Of a stretch of 31,517 bases of DNA, positions 9,291-20,321 are shown one piece after another. Origin of the DNA: Phellopilus nigrolimitatus (lineage: Eukaryota > Basidiomycota > Agaricomycetes > Hymenochaetales > Hymenochaetaceae); the NCBI GenBank assembly GCA_021029095.1, contig JAJOHG010000297.1, forward strand, positions 1 to 31,517, read 5' to 3'. The position numbers and the translations under genes are program-made. Each line of letters begins with the position of its first letter. Positions within the stretch are counted from its first letter, which is position 1. Under the pieces are notes generated by a model. The model ran no database searches. It was not told the origin of the DNA and was given only the letters and a program-made list of their open reading frames with translations.

Positions 9291-11117
9291 TTAACGCCGA
9301 GAGCGAGACGTGATGATAATCAAACCAGGTCTGACTTTCGTGTTAAATCTGAGACTATAAAGAAAAACGAGCATCAGTTCGCAGCGCGACAACCGGCGAA
9401 CGCGACAACCGGCGAAAGCGACGGAAAACTCACTTCTCCAATTCCTCCAGCAGATGGAAAGTTGAGTTCTTCTTTGACTGCAGCTCGTCGTCATCATGCC
9501 TGACGAGGATGTTCAAACGACGATGGTGCTTCTTTTCGACGCCCTTCCACGCTTCTTCGATAAGCTCGATTGCTGGTTCCCTATCTAGATCCCTCACATC
9601 CACGGTGTGTTCATCTGAGTCAGAAGGGAATAGCGTCGGCTATCAGCCTAGTTATTACACGTTGACAGCAGAAAGGTCTACCTACCAATGCTTTCAGAAA
9701 TATATTTCTCTTCACCGAACACGTCTGAAGGAGGTGATGCCTTGGGTGATGGTGGGGGTCGGGGGCCCACCGGGGAGGGAGACCTGGACCGCAGCTTGGA
9801 ATTTGAGGGTGGAACCCACAGTCGCGCAGATTCGGGAGAGTCAGGATGATCCTCCTCAGGATTATGAGGGTCGACGATGGGAACGTTGAATATGCGTGCC
9901 AGACGCGAAGGCTCATGGAACTCCGGGGCATGTTCTGGCTCAGGAAAGCTTGCGGGAGAATGGTCAGGCTCGGGGAAGCTGACGGGAGAATAATCAGGCT
10001 CGGGGTAGCTGGCGGGTGAATACGCTGGCTCGGAGAAGTGGACAGGAGAGAAGCTTGGCGGAGTAGGGGCCTGGACTTGCACCGGTTGGTGCACTGGCGG
10101 CGCGTATGCGTGGACATACGACGGCTCAGGGAAGAGGGGCGCAAGCGGCGGCGGGCCGATCGCGGAGGGGGGCAGGGGCGAGAACTCAACCGGGTGTGAA
10201 GTCGCCCGTGGGGTCGTCTCGCCGTCCTCAGTAGTCAATCGCGTCCTGCTTGAACTCCTGTTGCTTAATGCACTCCGCGGGACACCGCTGGGGCCGGCCA
10301 TGGGGATATGCAATCTGGAGAGCACACGCGTGTGCGCCGATCCCGCCGATCCCGTCGACGTCGACGGTTCCATGTACATTTCGTCGATGCCCGTCGCGGA
10401 TGCAGAAGGCAGGGCCGACTCGCTCTCCGCGTCACCATCGAGAGCGAATTCGGTTGTCAGACCGGCGGTCTCCGCCCCGAACTCTGTCTCGGCGCCGTAA
10501 ATGTCCGTCGTGTAATCATCGTCGCTGCTCGCTTGCGACTGCGAAATGGAGCTCTCGTCGAAGGTAACGCGCGAAAGCCGTGTGATCGTACTCTGTGGCT
10601 GGGCCCGCAGACGGGGGCGGCTCGGCCGGGCGGTGAGCGAGGTGCCGGTCGTGGCAGAGCGTGCTGTGCGGCGCGAAGAGGCTGAGACCTTAGTACTGTT
10701 TGAGATGACGGAAGCGACGTCGCTGCGATCGTCCCTGTCCGATGCAGAGTCATCGTCACCCACGAATGAGAACATTGACGCCATTTCGCGCGAGACATCC
10801 TTGGAAAGTTGCTCTCCGCCGATTTCATACCACACATCTGGACCAAAGTCCGCCAATACCACTCCCAGACCGCATCCCAGCAGAAGTGTGACGGTTCTTT
10901 CGAAGCCTCCGAACAAGTAGTGGTCGAAAAGGAGACCAGCAGCAAGGGTGAGGAGCGTGAGGGGTTCCAGGAGCGTATTAGCGATCCATGAGCGATGTAT
11001 AAGAAAGCCGTCGAACACGCCGACGAGCGCAGCGCCGAGGCGGGGGTTTTGAACACACAGGACGTTGACGAAGACCCGCACAGCGACACCAAGCGCGATA
11101 GTCACCTCAGCACTCAT
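9291..11117 (-). CDS. Membrane protein with degenerate C-terminal Smr-like domain (copy 1)
   Basis: Three exons (11117-9686, 9614-9434, 9354-9291) total 1677 nt and give 558 residues. Residues 1 to about 115 have four hydrophobic segments, including VTIALGVAVRVFVNVLCVQN, LLEPLTLLTLAAGLLF and TVTLLLGCGLGVVLADF, matching the N-terminus of the gene at 20322-22912. A long low-complexity region rich in Ser, Pro, Thr and Glu follows, with four proline-glutamate repeats. The C-terminus, recovered only after splicing, reads VDVRDLDREPAIELIEEAW ... LNILVRHDDDELQSKKN ... VRPGLIIITS. That follows the layout of an Smr domain, but the conserved (L/I)DxH is VDVR, so the histidine is gone, and the glycine-rich GxG loop is replaced by HDDDE. 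There is no DUF1771 segment. Smr domains are usually RNA or DNA nucleases; this copy is probably inactive. Function unknown. Confidence 0.75.
9925..10050 (-). repeat. Coding tandem repeats of about 30 bp
   Basis: Inside the disordered middle of copy 1 of the Smr-like membrane protein, about four units of roughly 30 bp encode variants of SPxSFPEPDY/H (for example SPASYPEPDY, SPVSFPEPDH, SPASFPEPEH). Units differ by a few bases, suggesting slippage expansion followed by drift. Boundaries are approximate. Copy 2 of the gene lacks these repeats. Confidence 0.7.
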
Positions 11118-11593
11118 GGCCAGCAGCTTGCAAGATTCGAAGGAGTCCGCCGCCGATGGTGTGCAACGAGCATGTCGTGCTGCAAGAATTCATTTTACGA
11201 GAAGTCAATCTCGTCTTCCAGAAGTGGTGTACAAATATACCCCAAATAAATATGCTTATTTCGAAACAAAAAAATTGCTCATTGCTCACTGCTCAACACA
11301 ATACTTGAAATGCAGAACAAAAATAAATGTTCAACGTATGTAAGGAAGTGTCCAGAAAAAAAATTCGATTTTAGACGGAAGGTTATGGAAGAAAAGATAA
11401 TCATAAGCGTGCATTCAGAATACCCACCTACAACAGCGACACTCATCTCACTCTCGACATTCAGTTCAACTCAAAAAAAGAATACCGATGAACACAAGCC
11501 ATTGTATTATGAGCAGTCTGTCGTCTGAGGCAGCGATAACAAGGAGAACAACACATAGTATCGCAATATCCGGACAAACTCTCTTATCACACA
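11118..11593. other. Intergenic between the left Smr-like and DM9 genes
   Basis: Both neighbours are on minus, so this 476 bp holds the DM9 3' flank and the Smr-like promoter. It is AT-rich around 11230-11350. Small overlapping open frames show no motif. No gene seen. Confidence 0.45.
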
Positions 11594-12965
11594 TTACGCG
11601 TAGCATAGTACCTCGTATTTCTGTGCAAGAGCAAGAAATGTACGTGAGTAATCCGGTAAAGCCTGAGAAAAGAGCAATACTTACCTCGACCTTTACCTCC
11701 TTGTCGCCCACAGTCACGTACGCACCGTCCAGCTTCGTGCTCGCCTTGCCGGGAAAGATCCCTTCTTTGCCTCCTGCCCCAAGGCCCATCACCCCTTGCT
11801 TCTCGTGTACGCATGCACGGGCGATGGCAAGAGGAGTTCCGTCGGTTTCGTGGCCGCCCTCGATGGGCTGCGCTCCGCCGAGCGCGCTGATTGACAGATG
11901 CCCTTTGTGTGGCACCCACTTCACGCCCTTCGCATCACCAACGAGCGCCTCGTAGTAGTTGACGTGCACGGCCTCGTGATCGTAGCCGACGAATGCGCCT
12001 TCGTCGGGTCTACATCTTCCGATTTCTGGGACCGGAAATCATTTAACGAAGGAGAAAACAATTAATAAAAGAACGTACGGATGCCTCCATTGTGCGGTGC
12101 CCTTCCAATAAACCATGGCTGACCGTCCTCCTCGCCACCGGGAATTAGATCCTTCTTGAGGCTGTCCAGATGGCTCTCGAGATGCGCGCTGTATATCCAG
12201 GTCGTGGGCGCCTTGGGGCCATCGCGCATGAAGGCTTCCGTTCGCGTGTTTGCGGACATCATCCAGTTCTGCAAGTCCCAGGCCTGTGCCTGCTTTTCCT
12301 CGCCTTCCTTCTGGTGCTTGTTGTGCACGTAATAAGCGCCGCCTGCGACTGCAGCAAGCCCGATGACGAGGCCACCGGCTATCTAGAAAAGCTCTGATAC
12401 TGTATCGACAAGAGGGGACTGTAAACACGCTTACTAGTGCATTTTTCTTCTTATCTTCGAGTTCGTACCATTTCTTCTTTACATCTTGTTGCTCGACTTG
12501 GACGCCGTTGTGAGCGGTATAAGCCACATTCGGAGGGGGTTGGATATAACTCGGTGGGTAGTTCGGGGAAGGTTGAACATAATTTGGTGGATAATTTGGA
12601 AGAGGTTGCCCGTAGTTCGACGGATATTGTCCATAATTTGGAGGGTAGTTCTGGGGAGGTTGCACATAATTTTGAGGAAGTTGCGCATAACCTTGCTGGC
12701 CGATGCCTTGATGGTATGGCACGTGATAAGAATTTGCAGGTGCTGTAAAAGACTCAAGATAATTAGACAGTTGATAAGCATGGGGTCTTCATAGACACCC
12801 ACCCGGGGGAACGTATCCGAGCCTCTGGAGATGATTGAGATGAAGATCTATTTGTCGTTCTCTCCTGCGCTCGTGGCGCTCTTCACAGCGCCCGCTCGTT
12901 CTTCCATGCCGGCTCCTCCTACCTGATGTCGGAGGGTGGTAGGCGTACGTGCCTGCGTCGTACAT
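11594..12965 (-). CDS. DM9/DUF3421-like protein with Pro/Tyr-rich N-terminus and one membrane span (copy 1)
   Basis: Exons 12965-12803, 12742-12435, 12382-12079, 12025-11685 and 11620-11594 total 1143 nt and give 380 residues. Order of parts: an Arg/Glu-rich helix ending HLQRLGYVPP; a Pro/Asn/Tyr/Gln-rich stretch with PPNYGQ-type repeats; the conserved DVKKKWYELEDKKKNAL; a Gly/Ala-rich hydrophobic span (IAGGLVIGLAAVAGGAYYV); WMMSANTRTEAFMRDGPKAP; then GAFVGYDHEAVHVNYYEAL and a C-terminal part resembling DM9/DUF3421 repeats (IEGGHETDGTPLAIARA, GIFPGKASTK, YEVLCYA). DM9 proteins in animals bind sugars; a role in fungi is not known to me. The start is uncertain: in-frame Met codons are at 12965 and 13040, and neither matches copy 2. 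The reading frame is intact, unlike copy 2. Confidence 0.75.
11677..12136 (-). repeat. Near-identical tract shared with 24623-25082 (inverted)
   Basis: Read on the minus strand, this 460-bp tract aligns without gaps to 24623-25082 (paired positions sum to 36759). By eye I count 7 mismatches. A run of 148 bp (12136-11989) is identical and includes the whole 53-nt intron 12078-12026. Outside the tract, introns at the same positions do not align and exons fall to clearly lower identity. This is what gene conversion between the two DM9 copies would leave. Confidence 0.85.
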
Positions 12966-13993
12966 ATAAATCCAGGATTTGGAGTTTTCATCGGGCGGAA
13001 AGTCGTAGGACGAGGCGTGGTTGTGAATGTTATTATACATTTTGCCTGCTTGTGACCGATAAGTCGAGTTTTTCACATAAATTTGCAATAAAACAAAGGG
13101 TAGGAATACGTGCCTTCGTACTCGATAATATCGCCTGCTCTGTATTGTACTCCATCTGGTCGCCATGCTCCTCTCGACATAGTGAAGCTTCGTGAGAAAA
13201 ATAGGGAAGAGAGAGTAGGTAATTCTGAAGGTGCTGTTCTTCGAGGGATGGATATTGGCAGAAGGAGACGAGAGCGCGCTATAAATCAGCGCACACAGCA
13301 GATGCGGACTCATTCTATGTGCTATCACCGAGCTCTGACACGTCGAAGTAGAACAAAAATGACGTTTCGAGATGATGTTCGGCCATGAAAGGAGCATCCT
13401 ACACTTTTGGATCGCCCCTGAAGATAAGCGAGCCGAATATGCGCCAGTGAATGGTGATACACATCGCCGACGTCGACGAGGGAATTGCCAAGAGGACCGG
13501 GATTAGACGTAGTTTTAACGAGGACTCTGCTTCGGAGACAACTCAAGTATAGGCCGTCATGACCAGTAAAAGGAGAAATATGCGCCGATTTCGGCTTTTT
13601 GAAAATGAGTCAAGCAAGCCACAGCGACGCGTCCAGAATAGGTAAGGTCACGCCTCCGGGACCAAGGGGATTTTCCTGTAAAGCAAAATCTTGCAGGACT
13701 AATAAGATGCTGTGAACGAAACTTGATTACTATGTGATACAATTGATGGGAGCTCAGTTAAAGGAAAGAAGTATTAAGGATACATTAAACGAGTCCACGT
13801 GTGCTGTCGGAGATGAAGGCGTAACAATTGCAATGAGTGCGGAACAAATGATAGTGCAGTAAAGAAAACAATAAGAGAATGAAAGGTATTTGCAAATTAG
13901 GAGATCAATGAACAACTATACACGTATACAGCTCCTGGAACATACCACCCAAAGGGGGACACCAACGAGAATTATATCATCGGTAATCAAAAA
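12966..13993. other. Intergenic between the left DM9 gene and PRM1
   Basis: A 1-kb stretch upstream of the DM9 start and downstream of the PRM1 stop. A minus-strand open frame (about 13325-13600) has coding-like composition but no recognised motif and no start or splice context, so I do not call it a gene. ACAAAGGGT near 13092 resembles the pheromone-response element known from Ustilago but one base differs. The alternative DM9 start at 13040 lies here. Confidence 0.4.
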
Positions 13994-16900
13994 TCAAAAG
14001 GGACCAGGCGAGAATGGATTTGAGGGCATATGCGTCTTTGTCGCAAGGTCAGAACCGTCTTTAGACGGTTGCTCGGTCACAGCATATGTGTCATCATCAA
14101 ACGGTGTGCGGAACGGGTCGACAACGACCAAAGGAGAATCATGCCGCACGTGCGACTCGGTAGGCAGACGGGAGTCGCGGTGGGGAACAGTCACGCTGGG
14201 CACATAAGACATAAGTAGAGGCACTGCCGACGACGAACGCTTGTGTATCTTCGCCCGTACGCCGCGCTGACCAGTGAGCGTGTTCTCCGGGAGCAGCGAG
14301 TCGCGCCGAGCATGATTCCAGTTATTGTACGACGGCACAGCCGATGGCGACAGTGCGGAGGAGGGCGGCTGCGCAGCGAGCGTGACCGTGGCTGCGGAAG
14401 ACGGAACAGCTGGCATATTCAAGGCGGGAGTCGGGTTGTACCTTCCGTTGGTGAAAGCCGAAGGCCCGGCGATCATGCGCGGCTGTCGAGGGCTGGTCGG
14501 GAGGCCCGGGACATTTCGCCTGTTCTTGACCTTAGGCTTCTTGCCTGCGGTATTCAACGGATTCGGGAGCCATGGAACCCCACGCGGCGGCCCTGGTGAG
14601 ATGGACCATGCTGAAGGCGGGTTGTTTTTGACATGAGGCGTGAGCATACGGACATTGCCGCCGGCTGTAGGAAGCTGGTCGCGCGAGACGTTCGCGAAAG
14701 TTGCATTCGTTGAGATCGTAAGCTTGGGACGAGGGCGGGAAGATCTGCTTCCAGTCGACACGTCAGAAAGGTCGGCATTGTTGTTGTTTCCCTCGTCAGG
14801 GTCTTTCTTAACGAACGCGCTCGTAAGTCTTTTCATCCAGCCACTCTCTTTCATGTCGTCATCAACACCACTGGCATCAGCAGCCTGCATACGTGCACGC
14901 TCTTCGTCGCTGACGAATCTCTCCCGACCAGCCTTCTTCCCTATTGCCATCAGCTTTCTCGGCTGGCTGACTTTCTTTGTCGGCGCCTGCTCCCGGGTCA
15001 ATGAGTCTCGAGACGGACTACTGTTCTGATTGGCACTGGAGTCAACAAGACTATCCCAGCTGCGCTGTAGTTGAGGCTCATCGCCTATATTCTGGCTCCT
15101 CGCTGATTGACGGCCTGTGGGCGATCGCAGGTTAACATTGAAAAATCCCTCTTGTCTCGGCGTAAGCTTCGGCGCGAAGGACGGGAGGTCATTGATAATC
15201 TTCTCGTTCTCGACTTTTTCTGGCAGGAACGCCGGAGTAGCATACGGAACAACCATGGACGGGTAGTCGCGGTGCTCGCGACGGAACTTTCTTTGCTTGC
15301 GCGCCTCAATAGCAGGCCTCGCGTACGAGTGCCACAGGATAATAAGCAACGCGATGAGCACAACGAGTCCCCACAAACCAATGAAAACGATGAACATAAG
15401 GCGCTCCTTTTTGAGTGAATCAACGTAACGGGCGATGAGCTTGCCGACAACCCCCTGCGAGTCTCCTGAGCCGTCGCCAACAGCCGCATCCGATATTGGC
15501 TTCGCAACTTCGTTGACATTCGACTGCGAAAGCACAAGAACGGACTGGTTTACGGCCGGGATGTCGATAATGAGGTTGTTGTGCAAAAATGTGAGCGCGT
15601 TCTCGATCGCCTCGATCTTCGTGCCGATGATGCAGCGCACAAACTCTTGCATGGGGTCCTCGAGCACCGTCCCATTGAACACAGTTGTCACTGCGTTCTG
15701 AATATCCGAATAGAACGTGACGAGCGTGTCGTTGAGCGTCGTCGTCGTGCCGTTAACCCACCCGAAGAGCCCATCATTGATCGCCGACTGCGTCGTGTTT
15801 ATCTGACTGTTAATCTGGTCCGCGTACGACGCGGATTGATTATACATGTTCGCGTTGATGGAAGTCGCAATCGTGTTCGAAAAGTCCGAGACAGACGAAG
15901 CGACCTGCTGCGAGTATTTCGACTCCAATGGCCCGATTGAGATGAGTTGCAACTCGACAGAAAGCAGGCCGAGGAAGCCGATGAGGAAGCACGCGAGCGC
16001 CGGCGGGTGGAAAACGTAGTGAAAGAACCACTGCAGCTTCGTATGCTGCGGGTGCGAGAGCCTCAGGAGCGCGGCCAGCTGATTCGAGATGCGCGTCAGT
16101 AACGGATGCTGCTGACTCCCTGCAAGAACGAGAAGGTTGTGGTCTGTCATACGCAGAGACGGTGTCTCGCCGCTTCCGACTGAGTTGTTCATCGTTGGAT
16201 CGGTAATCCAGGCCTGGCGTGTATACATCAAGTGTTGCTGCAGGCAGCGCCACTTGTACCACTCGAGAGCGCAATGGGCACCGAGTAGGAGAAGTGCGAG
16301 AACGACGAGAATGATTATTCCAATCTTCGTTGCCTTAAGGAGATCGCGCCCAAGATCATCCACTACAGATGTATCGAGATCCCCGCAAAAACTAAGGGTC
16401 TGTTGCTTTGGCACAGGAAGAGCCGATTCATTGAAATTAAGACCTGCGAAAGTATTATTGATGTCGGCTTTGAGATCCTCAAAGGGAGTATCGACGCTAT
16501 ATACATGAATGAATACACAGGACTTCTCGGGAGAAAACCGGCTTACATATCCTCGATAGCATTCGCAAATTCCTTGATCTAACGTCGGCAAAGATGCGTT
16601 GAGCTTGGTCAACGCGTCCTGGAAGTCCGTCGGGAGTGTCACGTTCGAAAGCGAGTCCAAGCTCGGAACGCTGAACTGTGGCGCGGATATGTTGTTAAAA
16701 GGATTGACCTTGTTGACTGCGTCCACTGCAGACTGAATAGCAGAGTTGACAGATGAGATATCGCTCTGGATGGACGTGCGGATGGTCGAGAACGTGCTCT
16801 GGAGGAAGCTGTTGATCTATAAATATAGATAAGTAAACTCCAGGGTAACTTCTGTCCGGGAATAACTGACCTCCTGCACCGCACCGATCAGGACAGACAG

Positions 16901-17362
16901 GCCACCACGGACGACAAGCTCAAGGAAGCAGAAGAAGGTCGATCGGTAAATATCGATGGCAAAGTTTATGACAGCCTCGAGGATGGTGAGTGCAAGCACG
17001 AGGGTTGCGCGCGCTGCATTCATGGTGCCGTTGGCTGCGTCTGCAATCTGCTTGTTCGCGCCTGCGGCCATGTACCGTGGCATGCTGGCAGCAACCGTAG
17101 CTGCCTTCTCCGCCGCCGAGCAGCTAGTCAAGAGGTCTCCCTTCGCATCCGAGACGGCATCCTGTGCGGATGCAGAGGAGATCTGGAGGCGGAAGGCGAC
17201 GAAGAGCAGGGAGATGATTGGATACGCGAGCCAGGTAAGAGAAAGAATATAGGGAAGCGTAAGGTAAGGTGTAAGAGTCGTCCCTTCTCGTGCAGCATGA
17301 GCAGATTCGTAAATAGGCGGAGGAGACATCCAGCGACGGGTCGTCGGCGAGAGGGCAGACAT
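13994..17362 (-). CDS. PRM1: Plasma membrane fusion protein PRM1
   Basis: PRM1 helps merge the plasma membranes of mating cells and, in filamentous fungi, of fusing hyphae. Exon 1 is 17362-16871 and the next exon starts at 16816. Features seen: a short N-terminal tail, a first span [40 protein letters not shown], a span in the [20 protein letters not shown] segment ending in [20 protein letters not shown], then [72 protein letters not shown], a span near [21 protein letters not shown]-glycosylation-type sites in the loop, a last span [18 protein letters not shown], and a long Ser/Pro-rich cytoplasmic tail ending FSPGPF. Read straight through, the protein is 1104 residues. Between 16583 and 16497 an 87-nt in-frame segment without stops may be an intron (see findings). 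It is divergent from RCC1. Confidence 0.92.
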
Positions 17363-18114
17363 AGTTCAACAGGCCAAGCTGGAAGACGAGTGTGAAGTCG
17401 ACCGGCGACGTCAGAACCGAGAGAAAAAAGCAATGGGAAAAGGGCAAGAAAGGGAAGGAAAGAAAACACATCACTAGCCAGCTTCATTTCTTAAGTACGA
17501 GGCTCTTGTGGTATTTGTTGTGGTCAACGAGTGTCATTGTTCTCCAAATCAGTCAAGTACAAAAGGTAGCCGCATGTAGGCCCTAGACGCGTGGTTTTCA
17601 CATTTTCTTCACACAATCTCTTACGCCGAAGACGTAGTCGTTTTCGCTTTGCTGTCCTTCAGTTTTTCCAGAGTAAGAGTTGTCTGAGCTGAGTATGAGT
17701 TGTCCACTTCAGAGGAAGATGCAAGAAGGACAGGCTCAGAAAGGCAGTGCATTACAAGGCGCGTCAACATTCAGCGTTGCATACACGCAACAAAAAGGTT
17801 TTCTTCGACGTATTTTTGGCGACACTGCCCGCCATGACAGCCTATAATTAATGGAGTGTCCGCTCGATGTTCGTGAGCTTGCTGGGAAGGGCACTGCACC
17901 AATTTAAAAATACAAACAGCGGTCGGTTACCATGGACCTGACTCGCATGTGACTTGACTCGCGGTCACACAAGACACTTCAAAGACCCTTTCTTTCAGCA
18001 AGCACTACAAGAGGCTTCCACTCAGTTCATGTCGACATGCCTCTTCATATTTGCCCATAACATCTCTCCGGGATACTGTGCTGCTTTTCTATTCTTTTCT
18101 TGCGATTTTTTACG
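17363..18114. promoter_or_regulatory. Divergent upstream region of PRM1 and RCC1
   Basis: About 750 bp between two divergent start codons. Directly upstream of the RCC1 start, 18085-18112 is pyrimidine-rich (TTTTCTATTCTTTTCTTGCG), a common feature of fungal leaders. No clear TATA box or consensus pheromone element was found on the PRM1 side. No gene seen inside. Confidence 0.4.
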
Positions 18115-19861
18115 ATGGCAAAAAGGTTGAAGCGTTCATTCTCTCCTTCCGATGCGTCGGATGCCCCTGCACAGAAACGCGTCCGATCTGACGATGGACA
18201 AATCTTGCAAACAGAGCAAAAGACACAGGCCGAAAGGCTTCCGATGAACGACTTACCTCTTCCTGCTGATCATCCGCGTCCATCAAGGCTACTTTTTGTT
18301 TTTGGTGACGGCAGTTTTGGTCAGCTTGGAATAGGTACGAACGCGAAGGACTCGGAGCACTCATTGCCGTATCTGAATACTTGGTTTGAGACTGCTGTCC
18401 AGAGCAACATGCTCGGCGAGGACTGTGGGGCGAGCATCGAACAAGTCTGCGCCGGGGGAATGCACAACCTCGTCATTGACGAGTCGGGCAGAGTATGTCG
18501 AGCACGAAGCTTTTTCTGAGAAGAGAATTTACCTTCAAACTTCATCCAGGTGTGGTCTTGGGGCGTCAACGACAACAAAGCACTAGGACGCCAAACCGAC
18601 GACGTAGCTTATCCAAATGCACCCGGTAAATTCATCCCCGGCGAGATCCTGGAAGCTCAACCCATGCTTGTACAAAAGCTCATTGAAGACCAGTTCAGAG
18701 CAGTCAGAATCGCTGCTGGAGATAGCATTAGCGTTGCTCTTGACGTGCGAGGACGACTTCGAGCCTGGGGCTGCTTTCGTGTACGTCGTATGAAACTCTC
18801 AAAGCTCCTCTATGCCTCATTTTGCATTGCCGCAGTCCGCAGATGGACTCCTCGGCTTTGATCCACGTTCCGACACCCGAGAGGCACAGCTCGAGCCAGT
18901 TCCGTTACTCTCTCTCGTGGACCGCCGTTTCGTGCAGATTGCATGTGGATCGGATCATGTTCTCGCTCTGACGCAGCAGGGAACGGTGTACGGCTGGGGA
19001 AACGGTGAGCATGGCGAGCTTGGACGGAAGCTCATCGAGCGTCGGAAAAGTAGCGGACTCGTGCCGACGCGTCTGGAGATCCGGCGCATCGTATACGTGT
19101 CTGCGGGGGCGTACCACAGCTTTGCCATTGACGAGAGTGGTCGCGTCTTTGCCTGGGGGCTCAACACGTATCGCCAGACGGGTGTCGTTCCCGTTCCCGA
19201 CGCGAGTGCGGAAAGCTCAATCAATGACATAGTATGGAAGCCGACTCTGATCGACGCGCTTTGTCCTCTCAAGTTAGGCAGCGGACGACGAGTCGTGCAG
19301 ATTTCCGGCGGCGAGCATCATTCGCTGTTTCTCCTCAACGACGGGAGTGTATACGGTTGCGGGCGATGCGATGCGTTTGAGCTTGGCCTGGGGGACGATC
19401 ATCCGGCGGTCATAGCATTCGCAGAATGCTTCCCGTCCACGTCCTCGGACGTCTCCTCTAGCGGCATGTCTGCCTCTGGAGCCTCCGCGTATATTGGCAC
19501 GCCCACGCTAATTCCTTTCCCTCCGCCGCCCACGCCGGAGCAACCCGATCCACCCGTCGCACCATTTTGCGCTTCCGCTTTCGCACCCGGCATGCACCCT
19601 GTAAACCCCATCTTACGTATCGCTTCATGCTCGCGTCACAATTTTGCAGTGTCGCGCTCCGGGCACGCGTACGCGTGGGGACTCGGCATGGTTGGCAATC
19701 TCGGGCTCGGTGACAAAGTTGAGCTGCAGAAGACGCCTGCGCGCGTTCGCAGCCGCGAGTTTGACGAGCTGTGCAAAGATGGGAAGAGCTGGAAATGGGT
19801 CATTGAGGACGTGACCACGGGCGGTCAGCATACTCTACTTGTAGCAAGGCCAATGCCATAG
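18115..19861 (+). CDS. RCC1: RCC1-type Ran guanine nucleotide exchange factor
   Basis: RCC1 proteins load GTP on Ran at chromatin, driving nuclear transport and spindle assembly. Three exons (18115-18492, 18550-18780, 18836-19861) total 1635 nt and give 544 residues. The chosen start MAKRLKRSFSPSDA gives a basic, nuclear-localisation-like N-terminus ending KKR-type residues (AQKRVRSDDG), better than the Met five codons upstream. RCC1 blades follow: FVFGDGSFGQLGIG, CAGGMHNLVIDESGRVWSWG, AAGDSISVALDVRGRLRAWG, CGSDHVLALTQQGTVYGWGN, SAGAYHSFAIDESGRVFAWG, SGGEHHSLFLLNDGSVYGCG, SCSRHNFAVSRSGHAYAWGL and TGGQHTLLVA. Between the later blades there is a Ser/Pro-rich loop (about 19430-19570), a lineage-type insertion. 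Other RCC1-repeat proteins exist, but length, basic tail and blade number favour the Ran exchange factor. Confidence 0.93.
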
Positions 19862-20321
19862 GACAAAAAGAGGGGGGAGTACGAGTCGATCTAATTTCCA
19901 ATATGGGACTCAACCGCATTTTCTTTTGGTTTCTCGTTCACGCACTACATACAGGATGGCTCCCGGAAACAATTTGCATTTGTATTATACTCATTGTTCT
20001 ATGTTTTATTAGATTTCCTGTTCCGCATGTAAATTACATTACTCCTCGTCGTTTTTGGCGTCATAGTCCCCTTTTTAGGATGCTAACACGTTTAGTGGTG
20101 AGCTCCCCTATGTCGCGATCTGTGCCATACTAGGCTACGTCCAATGCCCGTAAAACGGACTATCCTTGCATGCTCTTCGACACATTTCAAGCAATGGACT
20201 TAAAGCGCGCGAAGAAAACGTGGTAGCCTCACGAGGACCATCAGAACGACGGCCGGGTTCTTGTACAATAGCATCAAGCCATCCCTGTCAAACGCAGAGT
20301 TCCGACTTCGTGCTCACGAGA
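19862..20321. other. Intergenic between RCC1 and the right Smr gene
   Basis: Both neighbours are on plus, so these 460 bp hold the RCC1 3' flank and the Smr gene promoter. The Smr reading frame stays open upstream to 20166, but the Met at 20322 lines up with the N-terminus of copy 1, so I exclude the upstream part. No other gene seen. Confidence 0.5.

Noticed and set aside
13088..13100. ACAAAGGGT, similar to the ACAAAGGGA pheromone-response element
   Set aside because: One mismatch, single copy, and it lies by the DM9 gene rather than in the PRM1 promoter.
13325..13640. Minus-strand open frame with coding-like residues downstream of PRM1
   Set aside because: No recognised motif, a stop just upstream, and no splice signals that extend it; open frames of this size occur by chance throughout the window.
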